64,000 bases of DNA, from positions 62,001-126,000 of the forward strand of contig NZ_JAUFQB010000011.1 of NCBI RefSeq assembly GCF_030409525.1. Reading direction: 5' to 3'. This document shows, piece after piece, positions 44,844-53,405 of this stretch. The position numbers and the translations under genes are program-made. The DNA comes from Kaistella yonginensis. GTDB taxonomy: Bacteria; Bacteroidota; Bacteroidia; Flavobacteriales; Weeksellaceae. The notes under the pieces are model-generated. The model did not search any database and was not told the DNA's origin. It saw only the letters and a program-made list of their open reading frames with translations. Positions within the stretch are counted from its first letter, which is position 1. Each line of letters starts with the position of its first letter.

Positions 44844-45964
44844 AAAAAATTCAAATGGTTGACTTACAAAGTCAATACTACAAGATAAAACCTGATGTAG
44901 ATAATGCTATTTTGAGTGTGATGAATTCCGCTACATTCATCAATGGACCCGAAGTGAAATCTTTTCAAACAGAGTTGGAGCAATATTTAGACGTAAAACA
45001 CGTAATTCCTTGTGCAAACGGAACCGATGCTTTGCAAATTGCTTTGATGGCATTGAATTTACAGGAAGGCGATGAAGTAATTACCGCAGATTTTACTTTT
45101 GCAGCGACCGTAGAAGTCATTCATTTATTGAAGTTGAAAGCCGTTTTAGTCGATGTAGATTACGATACATTTACCATGGATACGGATAAGTTGAAGGCTG
45201 CTATCACCTCAAAAACGAAAGCGATTATTCCGGTGCATCTTTTTGGGCAATGTTCCAATATGGAAGCGATTTTAAATATCGCGAAAGCCCAGAACCTTCA
45301 TGTCATCGAAGATAATGCCCAAGCAATTGGCTCCGAATTTACTTTTTCTGATGGAACGGTGAAGAAGGCGGGAACGATGGGAATTCTTGGAACTACTTCT
45401 TTTTTTCCATCAAAAAATCTAGGGTGTTATGGTGATGGTGGAGCAATTTTCACCAATGATGATGGACTCGCACACAAGATTAGAGGCATCGTAAATCATG
45501 GAATGTACGAAAGATATTACCACGATGAGGTGGGTGTGAACTCCCGCTTAGACAGTATTCAAGCCACAGTTTTAAGAAAAAAACTGCCGCTTCTCGATAC
45601 GTATAACGAAGCCCGAAGAAAAGCAGCCGATTATTATGACGAAGCTTTTGCGGGAAATCCCAATATTTTAACACCGAAAAGAGCCGAAAATTCCACCCAC
45701 GTTTTTCACCAATATACTGTAAGAATAACCAACGGAAAAAGAAACGAACTGCAACAATTCCTCACCGAAAAAGAAATTCCGGCCATGATTTATTACCCAG
45801 TAGCATTGCGAAAACAGAAAGCCTATTTCCAAGAAAGTAATGATGCAGATTTTGTAAATACTGATAAATTATTGAAAGAAGTCATTTCTTTACCGATGCA
45901 CACCGAATTGGATGAAGAGCAGTTGAAATATATTTCGGATGCGGTTTTGGAGTTTATGAGTTAA
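44840..45964 (+). CDS. DegT/DnrJ/EryC1/StrS-family sugar aminotransferase
   Basis: This 374-residue PLP enzyme aminates a keto-sugar nucleotide for cell-surface polysaccharide synthesis. It has the family blocks CANGTDALQIALMAL, IPVHLFGQ and VIEDNAQAIGS. SFFPSKNLGCYGDGGA carries the PLP-binding Lys. HQYTVRI and ALRKQKAYF follow in the C-terminal domain. Length is normal. With galE downstream, a surface-sugar role is likely; the exact sugar cannot be read. Confidence 0.92.
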   Translation: MKKIQMVDLQSQYYKIKPDVDNAILSVMNSATFINGPEVKSFQTELEQYLDVKHVIPCANGTDALQIALMALNLQEGDEVITADFTFAATVEVIHLLKLKAVLVDVDYDTFTMDTDKLKAAITSKTKAIIPVHLFGQCSNMEAILNIAKAQNLHVIEDNAQAIGSEFTFSDGTVKKAGTMGILGTTSFFPSKNLGCYGDGGAIFTNDDGLAHKIRGIVNHGMYERYYHDEVGVNSRLDSIQATVLRKKLPLLDTYNEARRKAADYYDEAFAGNPNILTPKRAENSTHVFHQYTVRITNGKRNELQQFLTEKEIPAMIYYPVALRKQKAYFQESNDADFVNTDKLLKEVISLPMHTELDEEQLKYISDAVLEFMS

Positions 45965-45987
45965 GTTTTACAAGTTGTACTTACTTT

Positions 45988-46125
45988 ACTTTGTCAAAGT
46001 TTTATGAAATGTGATAGTTACTTTGACAAAGTTTTGTGAAGTATTTTCGTTGTTTTGACAGCGTTTCCTTTATGTGATTTACTTTGTCAAAGTTTTTTGC
46101 AGTATGATAGTTACTTTGACAAAGT
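45988..46125. repeat. upstream REP cluster of the RAYT gene (four palindromes)
   Basis: The 13-base palindrome ACTTTG-N-CAAAGT occurs at 45988-46000 (N=T), 46020-46032 (A), 46081-46093 (T) and 46113-46125 (A). A degenerate copy lies near 46053. Each T/A pair is separated by 19 bases that share GATAGTT before the second palindrome. Confidence 0.92.
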
Positions 46126-46149
46126 TTCGTAATAAAATAGTTTTGCTTT

Positions 46150-46758
46150 ATGGAAATAAGAACAGATCGATTAGAGCCCGATTTTTTTTATCACATTTAT
46201 AACCGAGGAATAAATGGAACTAAAATTTTTGATACTGAAGAAAATTATCTATATTTCTTAAGAAGATTGAAAGTTTTTATTTCTCCCGTTTGCCAATTTT
46301 ATGCATTTTGTTTAATGCCCAATCATTTTCATTTCGTTATAAGAATAAAGTCCGAAAAAGAGATAAATGAATTTTTACTTGAAAATAATAAGAAAATTAA
46401 TTTTAAAGAAGATGGATTACATTCTTACGACGCTATAATTAGCAAACAATTTGCAAAATTTTTAAGTTCTTATTCTCAAGCATTTAATAGATTTAATAAA
46501 TTTAGAACCGGACCATTGCTGGAATCTCCTTTTAAAAGAATAAGAATTGAGAATGAAGAATATTTAAGAAAATTAATCGTTTATGTTCATCAAAATCCTA
46601 AAGATTTTGTGAATAGATTAGAAGATTATCCATTTTCATCATTTAAAACTTTAATTTCAAGTGATTCAACTTTTTTGAAAAGAGAAGAGGTTATGGAAAT
46701 TTTTGGTGATATAGAAAATTTCATATTTTGTCATCAAAAAGAAGAATTTTTAGATTAA
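46150..46758 (+). CDS. REP-associated tyrosine transposase (RAYT, IS200-like)
   Basis: This 202-residue Y1 HUH protein has the HUH motif as PNHFHF (H59 and H61) and the common start FYHIYNRG. A Tyr-containing helix (about residues 113-122, SYSQAFNRFN) carries the likely nucleophile, followed by GPLLESPFKR and YVHQNPKDF. RAYTs are single-copy, domesticated relatives of IS200/IS605 transposases that process REP palindromes. The gene is flanked on both sides by matching palindromes, which is the hallmark of a RAYT with its own REPs. Confidence 0.93.
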   Translation: MEIRTDRLEPDFFYHIYNRGINGTKIFDTEENYLYFLRRLKVFISPVCQFYAFCLMPNHFHFVIRIKSEKEINEFLLENNKKINFKEDGLHSYDAIISKQFAKFLSSYSQAFNRFNKFRTGPLLESPFKRIRIENEEYLRKLIVYVHQNPKDFVNRLEDYPFSSFKTLISSDSTFLKREEVMEIFGDIENFIFCHQKEEFLD

Positions 46759-46773
46759 AAAGTCAGATGCAAA

Positions 46774-46819
46774 ACTTTGTCAAAGTATACAAAAATGCTT
46801 CTGAAAACTTTGACAAAGT
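46774..46819. repeat. downstream REP pair of the RAYT gene
   Basis: Palindromes ACTTTGTCAAAGT (46774-46786) and ACTTTGACAAAGT (46807-46819), 20 bases apart, repeat the T-then-A order seen upstream. Confidence 0.92.
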
Positions 46820-46890
46820 GCAAATCGCAAAAAATTTAAACAAAGACCAATAAAAGCGAAATTACCAAAATAGGAAAACCACAATAAAAA

Positions 46891-46932
46891 TCACTCATTA
46901 CCCATCACTCATTACCCATCATTCATTACCCC
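46891..46932 (+). repeat. 14-bp tandem repeat before galE
   Basis: Two perfect copies of TCACTCATTACCCA and a third with two changes end eight bases before the galE ATG. The tract has no G on the coding strand. Confidence 0.9.
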
Positions 46933-46940
46933 TAAAAAAA

Positions 46941-47960
46941 ATGACCATACTCGTTACCGGCGGACTCGGCTACATCGGATCCCACACCGTGGTAGAACTT
47001 TTAAAAAATAATTTTCAAGTTATTATAGTAGATGACTTATCCAATTCGGAGAAATTTATTCTCGATAATATTGAAAAAGTAGCAGGTAAAAGGCCGGTTT
47101 TTTTTCCTTTTGATTTGAGACGAAAGGAATTGCTTTATCAGGTTTTTGAAGCTTATGAAATCGATGGCTGTATTAATTTCGCGGCTTTCAAAGCAGTAGG
47201 AGAGAGCCAGGAAAAACCGTTGGATTACTATGAAAATAATTTATTTTCTTTAATTAATATCCTTCAGGAATTTAAAAATAGAAATCTAACAAATTTTATT
47301 TTCAGTTCTTCTTGTACGGTTTACGGGCAAGCCGATCAACAACCAATCGACGAAAATACGCCTTTGAAAACACCAGAATCTTCTTACGGAAAAACCAAGC
47401 AAATGGGCGAGGAAATCCTGAAAGATTTTGCCACAGCATATCAAAAAAAAGTTTCTTTACTACGATATTTTAATCCAATTGGTTCGCATCCTTCAGCGCT
47501 GTTAGGTGAATTACCCATCGGAATTCCCAATAATTTGGTTCCATTTGTCACACAAACAGCAGCCGGAATTCGGGAAAGACTTTCGATCTTCGGAAATGAC
47601 TATCCAACCGAAGATGGTACTGCGGTTCGTGATTATATTTACGTGGTCGATTTAGCAAAAGCACACGTAAAAGCGCTACAGAAATTAATAAACGAAACTG
47701 CTGAAACCGTCATCGATATTTACAATCTAGGAACTGGAAAAGGATCATCAGTTTTAGAAGTGGTTGAATCGTTTGAAAGAGCCAATAAGGTAAAAGTTCC
47801 CTATCAAATCTGCGAACGAAGAGCAGGCGACATTACTGTTGCTTATGCCAATGCAGACAAAGCCGAAAGAGAACTCGGTTGGAAAGCTGAAACGCCTTTG
47901 GATGAGGCATTACGAACCACTTGGGAATGGCAAAAATATTTGGCAAAAAAAGAATTTTAA
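46941..47960 (+). CDS. galE: UDP-glucose 4-epimerase
   Basis: GalE interconverts UDP-glucose and UDP-galactose. The 339-residue SDR enzyme has TGGLGYIGSH at its N-terminus, SSSCTVYG, the catalytic YGKTK, and the substrate block LLRYFNPIGSHPSALLGE. Length is typical. With the upstream sugar aminotransferase it probably supplies surface-polysaccharide precursors. A perfect-palindrome terminator follows. Confidence 0.95.
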   Translation: MTILVTGGLGYIGSHTVVELLKNNFQVIIVDDLSNSEKFILDNIEKVAGKRPVFFPFDLRRKELLYQVFEAYEIDGCINFAAFKAVGESQEKPLDYYENNLFSLINILQEFKNRNLTNFIFSSSCTVYGQADQQPIDENTPLKTPESSYGKTKQMGEEILKDFATAYQKKVSLLRYFNPIGSHPSALLGELPIGIPNNLVPFVTQTAAGIRERLSIFGNDYPTEDGTAVRDYIYVVDLAKAHVKALQKLINETAETVIDIYNLGTGKGSSVLEVVESFERANKVKVPYQICERRAGDITVAYANADKAERELGWKAETPLDEALRTTWEWQKYLAKKEF

Positions 47961-47979
47961 TTTTTCGCGCAGATTTATA

Positions 47980-48006
47980 AAACTCCTCTCCTTTGGAGCG
48001 GGATTT
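47980..48006. repeat. REP-like palindrome, second copy of the 2266 type
   Basis: AAACTCCTCTCC-TTT-GGAGCGGGATTT is an imperfect palindrome. It shares TCTCCTTTGGAGCGGGA with the reverse complement of 2266-2292. Confidence 0.5.
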
Positions 48007-48020
48007 AGCGTTAGGGAATC

Positions 48021-48060
48021 AAAATAAAATCCTGAAAATTAATTTTCAGGATTTTATTTT
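48021..48060. terminator. bidirectional terminator between galE and the TonB receptor gene
   Basis: A perfect 40-base palindrome with its centre between 48040 and 48041; the core is AATCCTGAAAATT and its inverse. T runs lie on both sides, and it separates two convergent genes. Confidence 0.88.
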
Positions 48061-48076
48061 TTATTTGGCTCTTTTC

Positions 48077-50599
48077 TTACATTGGTGGGCCTTGATCATC
48101 ACCACCTTGGCTGTTAGAATTAATATCTTTTTTACGTTTTGGTGCATCTACTTTTTCACCTTGTTTGAAACGGTAAGTCAAAGAAACAGTGAAACTTCTT
48201 GGGTTCCAGCGCATGTAGGAATCTTTTTCGTAGCTTGGGCCAAAACTGGTTGTTTTTCTACCTCTAGTTCCCAAAATATCTTGGATGTTGAAGGCGATGG
48301 TTCCATTGTTTTTCCAGATGGTTTTATTGGCGCCGAAATTTAAGACATACATATCTTTGCTTTCGCTGGAAGCCGTTTTCTGTCCACCTCGGTAAAAACC
48401 TTGAACTTGCATACTCAATGTTTTATCGATTTTAAAACTGTTGGTTAAACGAACTCTTGACGATACTCCTGAACCATCAAAAGAAAGTGGTTTTGTCATT
48501 CTGGTGGGGTCGAAATAAGAACCATCTGATTGATAACCAAAAAGATCGACACTGGCCATAATTTTGTACCACGAGAAAAGATCGGCTGTTAAATTTAGAT
48601 CTAAACCATAGCTTGTCTCATTTCCTACATTATAAGGACTGGTGACCAAAACATCTGAACCAACGGCTTCGCTGAGTACAACAAATTTCACATCACCCGT
48701 AGTTTTTCTATAATATAAGGTTGGATTAATAGTGAATTTTTTCTTCTGAATCGCGTAACCCAATTCAAAGGAATCGATGTAAGATGGATCTAAATCTTCA
48801 TTTCCACGGAACAAATTCTGGCGGTTTGCCAAGGAAGTTGGGTAGGGAATCATAAACCAAGAACGCGGTCTGTTAATCCTTCTGGAATAGTTCAATAACA
48901 ATTGATTATGGGTACTTCCTAAATCATAACTTAAGAAAACACTTGGGAAAAATTCGGTGTAATCTTTCTTTTTATTAGAGGTATTTCCGCTTAAACTTTG
49001 ATATTCAATATTGATTAATGAGTTTTCTGCTCTTATCCCAAGTTGGTAACCGATTTTATCAAATTTACTTTTAAATTGAGCATATCCGGCATTAATGGTT
49101 TCGTCATAAATAGTATTTCCACTGTATGCATTGACAATGCCGTAGTTTAAGCCAGCATCTGTTTCGCGATTTAGGAAATCGTAATCATTCACATTATTAT
49201 CAATTCGATAACCTGCTTCTATTTTTGATTTTTCGCCGATTGGCAATTCATAATCAACTTTACCGATTACTGATTTGTTGATGGTATTATTGTTTCCGAT
49301 ACTGCCATATTCGAACACCGATTCATCGAATTCTTTTGAATCTTCGGTGGATTTATTGTCACTTTTTTGTAAACTTAAGGAAAGGTAAATGTTATGACCG
49401 CTATCATTAAACTTATGATCCAAACCGATATCACCTTGCAAGGAAAGGTTTTCGCTGTCTCCTAAAGCCGTTGTTTGCGAATAGTTGGTGAGCATTCTGC
49501 TGGCATCATAACTAAAGTTATCTACTTTGTTATTACTATTGCTGGAGAAATTCCGAACCATTCCCGATAAATTGAATGATGTTTTCTCCGTTAAATCAAC
49601 CGCAAATCCGCCCGTCGCATTATAAAAATTACTTTCACTTTTATTTTTAGAGTTTTGCTCAAAATATCTGGTCGTTGCAAGTGTTGTGGGATCAAAGAAT
49701 CGCGTATCGCTATCACTTTTTCCTTCACCTTCTCGGTAACCGCCACCGCCATTAACAAACCAGGTCCAGTTTCCTTTTTTCCAGCTGAGGTTGGTGTTTA
49801 AGTTGGTGCTTGGTAAATAGCCTACACTTCCGCTCACGCTACCATTGAAGCCCATCCCTTTGGTTTTCTTTAAAATAATATTTAAGATTCCGGCCGTGCC
49901 ACTCGCTTCAAATTTTGAGGAAGGATTGGTAATCACCTCAATTCTTTCGATTTGGTCTGCTGGGATCGATTGCAAGGCATTGGCGCCACTGTCGATTCCT
50001 AGAAGAGCAGAAGGTTTTCCGTTAATCAGGAATTTTACGTTGGAGTTTCCACGCATGGATACCGTCCCATCTGTTTCTACGGAGACCGATGGAACATTGC
50101 CCAAAACATCTTGTAGATTTCCTCCTTTGCTAATGATGTCAGTGGAAGGATCGTAGACTTTTTTGTCTAACTCAACACGGTAGGGTTTTACTGCAGTGGC
50201 AGTGATGGTAACGCCCTCAATATCCTTGGTTCTACCGTTGGTCATGGTTCCTTCTGGATCGACGGTGAAGTTACCCAGACTTCCGCCTGCTGAAATTTGT
50301 TTGTTTAAAGTTGCTTTTTTATAATCAATCGCTTCGATCGAAATGTCGTAATTTCCAGGAGTAAGCGCAAGCTTGTATTCCCCCTTTTCATCACTTAAAG
50401 CTGCATCGCTGAACAGTTTGTTCGCTTTGTTGCTGAAGGTAATTGATGCGTAAGGAACGGCATTGTTTTGTTTGTCTACAATTTTCCCGCTTACATTTAC
50501 TTTCTGCTGTGCAAACGCTAAACTGGCTGCACCCAAAACGAACGCAAGTCCTAAAGTTCGTTTTTTAATAATTGATGAAATCTCAATTTTGTTCGTCAT
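48077..50599 (-). CDS. TonB-dependent receptor with N-terminal carboxypeptidase-regulatory domain
   Basis: This 840-residue outer-membrane receptor has an export signal (about residues 13-30) and a carboxypeptidase-regulatory-like beta-sandwich (about 33-115, KVNVSGKIVDKQNNAVPYAS). A plug domain (about 130-245, IERIEVITNPSSKFEASG) and a large OMP_b-brl_3 barrel follow. The C-terminal 20 residues are Lys-, Asp- and Gly-rich. Substrate unknown. No SusD neighbour is present. The gene ends at the terminator shared with galE. Confidence 0.9.
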   Translation of the reverse strand: MTNKIEISSIIKKRTLGLAFVLGAASLAFAQQKVNVSGKIVDKQNNAVPYASITFSNKANKLFSDAALSDEKGEYKLALTPGNYDISIEAIDYKKATLNKQISAGGSLGNFTVDPEGTMTNGRTKDIEGVTITATAVKPYRVELDKKVYDPSTDIISKGGNLQDVLGNVPSVSVETDGTVSMRGNSNVKFLINGKPSALLGIDSGANALQSIPADQIERIEVITNPSSKFEASGTAGILNIILKKTKGMGFNGSVSGSVGYLPSTNLNTNLSWKKGNWTWFVNGGGGYREGEGKSDSDTRFFDPTTLATTRYFEQNSKNKSESNFYNATGGFAVDLTEKTSFNLSGMVRNFSSNSNNKVDNFSYDASRMLTNYSQTTALGDSENLSLQGDIGLDHKFNDSGHNIYLSLSLQKSDNKSTEDSKEFDESVFEYGSIGNNNTINKSVIGKVDYELPIGEKSKIEAGYRIDNNVNDYDFLNRETDAGLNYGIVNAYSGNTIYDETINAGYAQFKSKFDKIGYQLGIRAENSLINIEYQSLSGNTSNKKKDYTEFFPSVFLSYDLGSTHNQLLLNYSRRINRPRSWFMIPYPTSLANRQNLFRGNEDLDPSYIDSFELGYAIQKKKFTINPTLYYRKTTGDVKFVVLSEAVGSDVLVTSPYNVGNETSYGLDLNLTADLFSWYKIMASVDLFGYQSDGSYFDPTRMTKPLSFDGSGVSSRVRLTNSFKIDKTLSMQVQGFYRGGQKTASSESKDMYVLNFGANKTIWKNNGTIAFNIQDILGTRGRKTTSFGPSYEKDSYMRWNPRSFTVSLTYRFKQGEKVDAPKRKKDINSNSQGGDDQGPPM

Positions 50600-50716
50600 A
50601 ATTTTAGTTTAAACTATACTGATTGTTTTTTTTAACAAAAGTTAAATTAAATGTTTGTTTAATATTTTCTTTTCTAAAAATCCCAGGTTTAAAACATAGG
50701 ATTATTTAATTTCGAT

Positions 50717-51754
50717 TTATTTAATGTTTTTAGAATTCAACCAATCCTGATATTTTTTAGCATTAACCGCATGTTCAGCCGCACTTGCTGTAAATTTGTG
50801 AAATCCAAAGCGTGCCGGATCCGCGCACATATAAATAAACTCATTGTTTTCTGAATCTAAAACAGCGTCAACCGAATTTTTATCAACCATACAAATAGGC
50901 CCGGGCGGAATTCCCGCAGAAAAATAGGTATTGTAAGGAGAGGGTTCCCGCAGATGTTTGTAAAAAACCCTTCTGATCGGATCTCCCTGAAAATTATTGG
51001 CTTTGCTTACCGCATAAATTACGGTAGGATCGCTTTGCAGTTTCATCCCTTTTCGATGTCGGTTCAGATATAATCCAGCTACGGTTTTCATTTCATCAGG
51101 TTTGCCACCTGTTTCTTTGTAAACTAAAGAAGCCAAAGCGTAGATTTGATCACGACTTAATTCTAAACTTTGTTGTTTGGCTTTTCTTTCTGCGTTCCAA
51201 AAATTATCATATTGATTTTCAAATTTCTTAAAGAATTCCTCTGGAGTTACCGTCCAGAAAAAATTATAAGTATCGATGAAGAAATATTTTTTCAGGTCTT
51301 CTGCATTGTTATAACCTTTTGCAGTAGCGATTTTATTTAAATCGGTAGCGAATTTTAGGGAATCCAATTCTGTTTTTTTTACCACTTTCCCAACCATTTG
51401 ATAAACGGTGAAAAAATCACCGATTCTAAAAGTGTTTTCGGTTTGATTTCCTGCTTTAATCATGTTGACCAAATCGGTATTGTTGGTTCCAGATTTAATT
51501 CGGTAGCGGCCTGCATGAAAAAATTTAGTAAGGTTTTTGCTTGTTGCAACTTCCGCAAATTGTTCTTTATTTTTTAAATAAGGCGAAATAGAATCAAGAA
51601 TAGCGGTAAAATTTGCGGAATGTGGAATCAAAATATAGCCTTCTTTTTCTACGTTATTCCCATAAAATTTTTGGTAATATTGATAGCCAAAGAAACTTCC
51701 GATTGCAAAAATCAGAAATACAATTATGGAAATAATTCCAACATTTTTTTTCAT
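50717..51754 (-). CDS. mltG: endolytic murein transglycosylase
   Basis: MltG cuts nascent glycan strands and ends their elongation. The 345-residue protein has one N-terminal membrane segment (about residues 5-25) and the YceG domain. That domain has the catalytic Glu in LASLVYKETG and LQSDPTVIYA, and near the end GIPPGPICMVDKNSVDAVL. It starts 18 bases after the dapF stop, so the two share a transcript. Confidence 0.95.
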   Translation of the reverse strand: MKKNVGIISIIVFLIFAIGSFFGYQYYQKFYGNNVEKEGYILIPHSANFTAILDSISPYLKNKEQFAEVATSKNLTKFFHAGRYRIKSGTNNTDLVNMIKAGNQTENTFRIGDFFTVYQMVGKVVKKTELDSLKFATDLNKIATAKGYNNAEDLKKYFFIDTYNFFWTVTPEEFFKKFENQYDNFWNAERKAKQQSLELSRDQIYALASLVYKETGGKPDEMKTVAGLYLNRHRKGMKLQSDPTVIYAVSKANNFQGDPIRRVFYKHLREPSPYNTYFSAGIPPGPICMVDKNSVDAVLDSENNEFIYMCADPARFGFHKFTASAAEHAVNAKKYQDWLNSKNIK

Positions 51755-51772
51755 GTCTAAATAAAAAATCTA

Positions 51773-52549
51773 TTAAAAATTAAATTTCCCTTTGAAAACC
51801 TGTTTCGCTGGTCCTTCTAACCAAATGTTTTTGAAGCTTTTTCCGTCTTGTTCTGCATATACTTTTAGATTTCCACCCAGAACTTTTACTTTTACGCAAG
51901 AAATTTTTTTATCTTTCAAAAAAACCAGAGCCGCAGCGGTTGCTCCTGTTCCGCAGCTGAAAGTTTCATCTTCAACGCCTCTTTCATACGTTCTAAGGAA
52001 TATTTCATCTTCAGCAATTTCTTCTATAAAATTAACGTTGATTCCTTCTTCACAATAAGACGCAGAATTTCTAATTTTGTTACCATGGTCGAAAACTTTA
52101 TAATCCTTTAACTTTTCTACGAAGGATACGTAATGCGGCGAACCGGTATTCAGCTCAAAGTTTCCCCCGATATTTTTTATGAACGGTACATCGATCATTT
52201 TGAGTTTAATGATGCCATTGTTGATTTCGGCCTCATGTAAACCGTCAATGGCGGTAAAGGTTGTTTGGTCTTCGAATATATCAAGAAAATGGGCAAAAGC
52301 GACCAAACACCTGCCACCATTTCCACACATGGTGCTTTCATTTCCGTCGGAATTATAATAGACCATTTTGAAATCAGCTGCCGGATCATTTTCTAGCAAA
52401 ATTAACCCATCACCACCGATACCGAAACGGCGGTCGCATAATTTTTCAATAATTTCTTGTTCTTTGGGAAACTGCAAATCACGATTGTCAATCATGACGA
52501 AATCATTTCCGGTTCCTTGATATTTATAAAATCTGAGGGTGTTTTGCAT
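51773..52549 (-). CDS. dapF: diaminopimelate epimerase
   Basis: DapF converts LL- to meso-diaminopimelate for lysine and peptidoglycan. The 258-residue protein has both active-site Cys: MCGNGGRC in the N-terminal half and SCGTGATA in the C-terminal half. It heads a dapF-mltG operon whose products both serve the cell wall, and it has a well-formed promoter upstream. Confidence 0.97.
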   Translation of the reverse strand: MQNTLRFYKYQGTGNDFVMIDNRDLQFPKEQEIIEKLCDRRFGIGGDGLILLENDPAADFKMVYYNSDGNESTMCGNGGRCLVAFAHFLDIFEDQTTFTAIDGLHEAEINNGIIKLKMIDVPFIKNIGGNFELNTGSPHYVSFVEKLKDYKVFDHGNKIRNSASYCEEGINVNFIEEIAEDEIFLRTYERGVEDETFSCGTGATAAALVFLKDKKISCVKVKVLGGNLKVYAEQDGKSFKNIWLEGPAKQVFKGKFNF

Positions 52550-52586
52550 AAGAAAAAGGTTTTTATCGCTTGTGATTTTGGGATTG

Positions 52587-52615
52587 CAAAGATACTTAAT
52601 TCTTTAGCAATCAAA
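52587..52615 (-). promoter_or_regulatory. dapF promoter with -33 and -7 boxes
   Basis: On the minus strand TTTG (52615-52612), 17 bases, then TATCTTTG (52594-52587) gives a good flavobacterial promoter. The leader before dapF would be about 30 bases. Confidence 0.75.
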
Positions 52616-52637
52616 GCGTGGGTCAAGATAGACTGCA

Positions 52638-53309
52638 TCAGTTACTGTTATTGATAAGACGGTCTTTTTTCCATTCAAAATAACCAATAATTGCCATCAC
52701 GGTGAAAACTAAAAATTGAATAGAAGTAATTCCGAGTCCTTTGTAAATCATCATAGGAATACAAATGATATCTCCGATAATCCAGAATATCCAGTTTTCG
52801 ATGCGTCTCTTCGCCATTAACCACATTCCGACGAGAAAAATTGCAGTGGTTAGAATATCTAACCAATTTGCCCAATCGAGATGGTATAAACCGAGTTCAA
52901 CATTAATCATCGAAAAATGATTATCAATAAAAGGTTTATAATAATAAACCATCGTAACTAAATTTAAACTCAAAATAAATAAAATGGTGGCGAAAATCCA
53001 TTCTTTTTTGGTTGCCCAAGAAACTTCTACATGAACGTGATCTTCGGAATGTTTGGACCATAAAATCCAGCCGTAAATACTCATTACCGAATAATAAAAA
53101 TTAATCATCATATCGCCAAGAAGCCCGAAAACAAAGAGAATATAAACATAAAGTACGGTGGAAATAATACCTGTCGGATAAACCCAAATGTTTTTTTTAA
53201 TTGAAAAATAAACGCTTAGAATGCCGAAAGTCATTGCAATTGTTTCTAAAACAATTTGATATGTTTCGTAGGATGCGTACGGTTTTAGGAATAATTCATA
53301 AAAATTCAT
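52638..53309 (-). CDS. pnuC: PnuC-type nicotinamide riboside/mononucleotide transporter
   Basis: This 223-residue inner-membrane protein has about seven membrane segments and the PnuC pattern: GIISTVLYVYILFVFGLLGD, then SIYGWILWSKH, and NWIFWIIGDI. It imports an NAD precursor, probably nicotinamide riboside. A -7 box lies five bases before its ATG, so the mRNA may be leaderless. It is divergent from the DUF3365 gene, and a Crp/Fnr-like palindrome lies between them. Confidence 0.9.
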   Translation of the reverse strand: MNFYELFLKPYASYETYQIVLETIAMTFGILSVYFSIKKNIWVYPTGIISTVLYVYILFVFGLLGDMMINFYYSVMSIYGWILWSKHSEDHVHVEVSWATKKEWIFATILFILSLNLVTMVYYYKPFIDNHFSMINVELGLYHLDWANWLDILTTAIFLVGMWLMAKRRIENWIFWIIGDIICIPMMIYKGLGITSIQFLVFTVMAIIGYFEWKKDRLINNSN

Positions 53310-53314
53310 AAGTT

Positions 53315-53322
53315 CAAAGATA
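53315..53322 (-). promoter_or_regulatory. -7 box directly before pnuC
   Basis: On the minus strand it reads TATCTTTG and ends five bases before the ATG at 53309. It predicts a leaderless or nearly leaderless pnuC mRNA. Confidence 0.55.
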
Positions 53323-53346
53323 GGAATTTCAGGGAAAAAGCAGATG

Positions 53347-53362
53347 TGTGACTTGGGTCACA
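53347..53362. promoter_or_regulatory. Crp/Fnr-type palindrome between pnuC and the DUF3365 gene
   Basis: TGTGACTTGGGTCACA is a perfect palindrome with a four-base core. Its centre, 53354.5, is 29.5 bases from the TA of the DUF3365 gene's -7 box, the same geometry as at 60.8 and 61.8 kb. A class II activator position is implied (centre near -42). Confidence 0.75.
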
Positions 53363-53383
53363 AAGGTTCTTAGATAGACTGCC

Positions 53384-53391
53384 TATCTTTG
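53384..53391 (+). promoter_or_regulatory. -7 box of the DUF3365 gene
   Basis: TATCTTTG lies 14 bases before the ATG. No -33 TTG is present, as expected for an activator-dependent promoter. Confidence 0.65.
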
Positions 53392-53405
53392 AGCAAATAA
53401 GAGTC

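Noticed and set aside
45988-46125. Possible CRISPR array in the regularly spaced palindromes
   Set aside because: The repeats are only 13 bases, spacers are near-identical, there are no cas genes, and a RAYT gene explains them.
53315-53362. pnuC as a fourth member of the palindrome regulon
   Set aside because: The centre-to-box distance is 32.5, not 29.5, so I count the palindrome as serving the DUF3365 gene; pnuC may be affected but is not supported.
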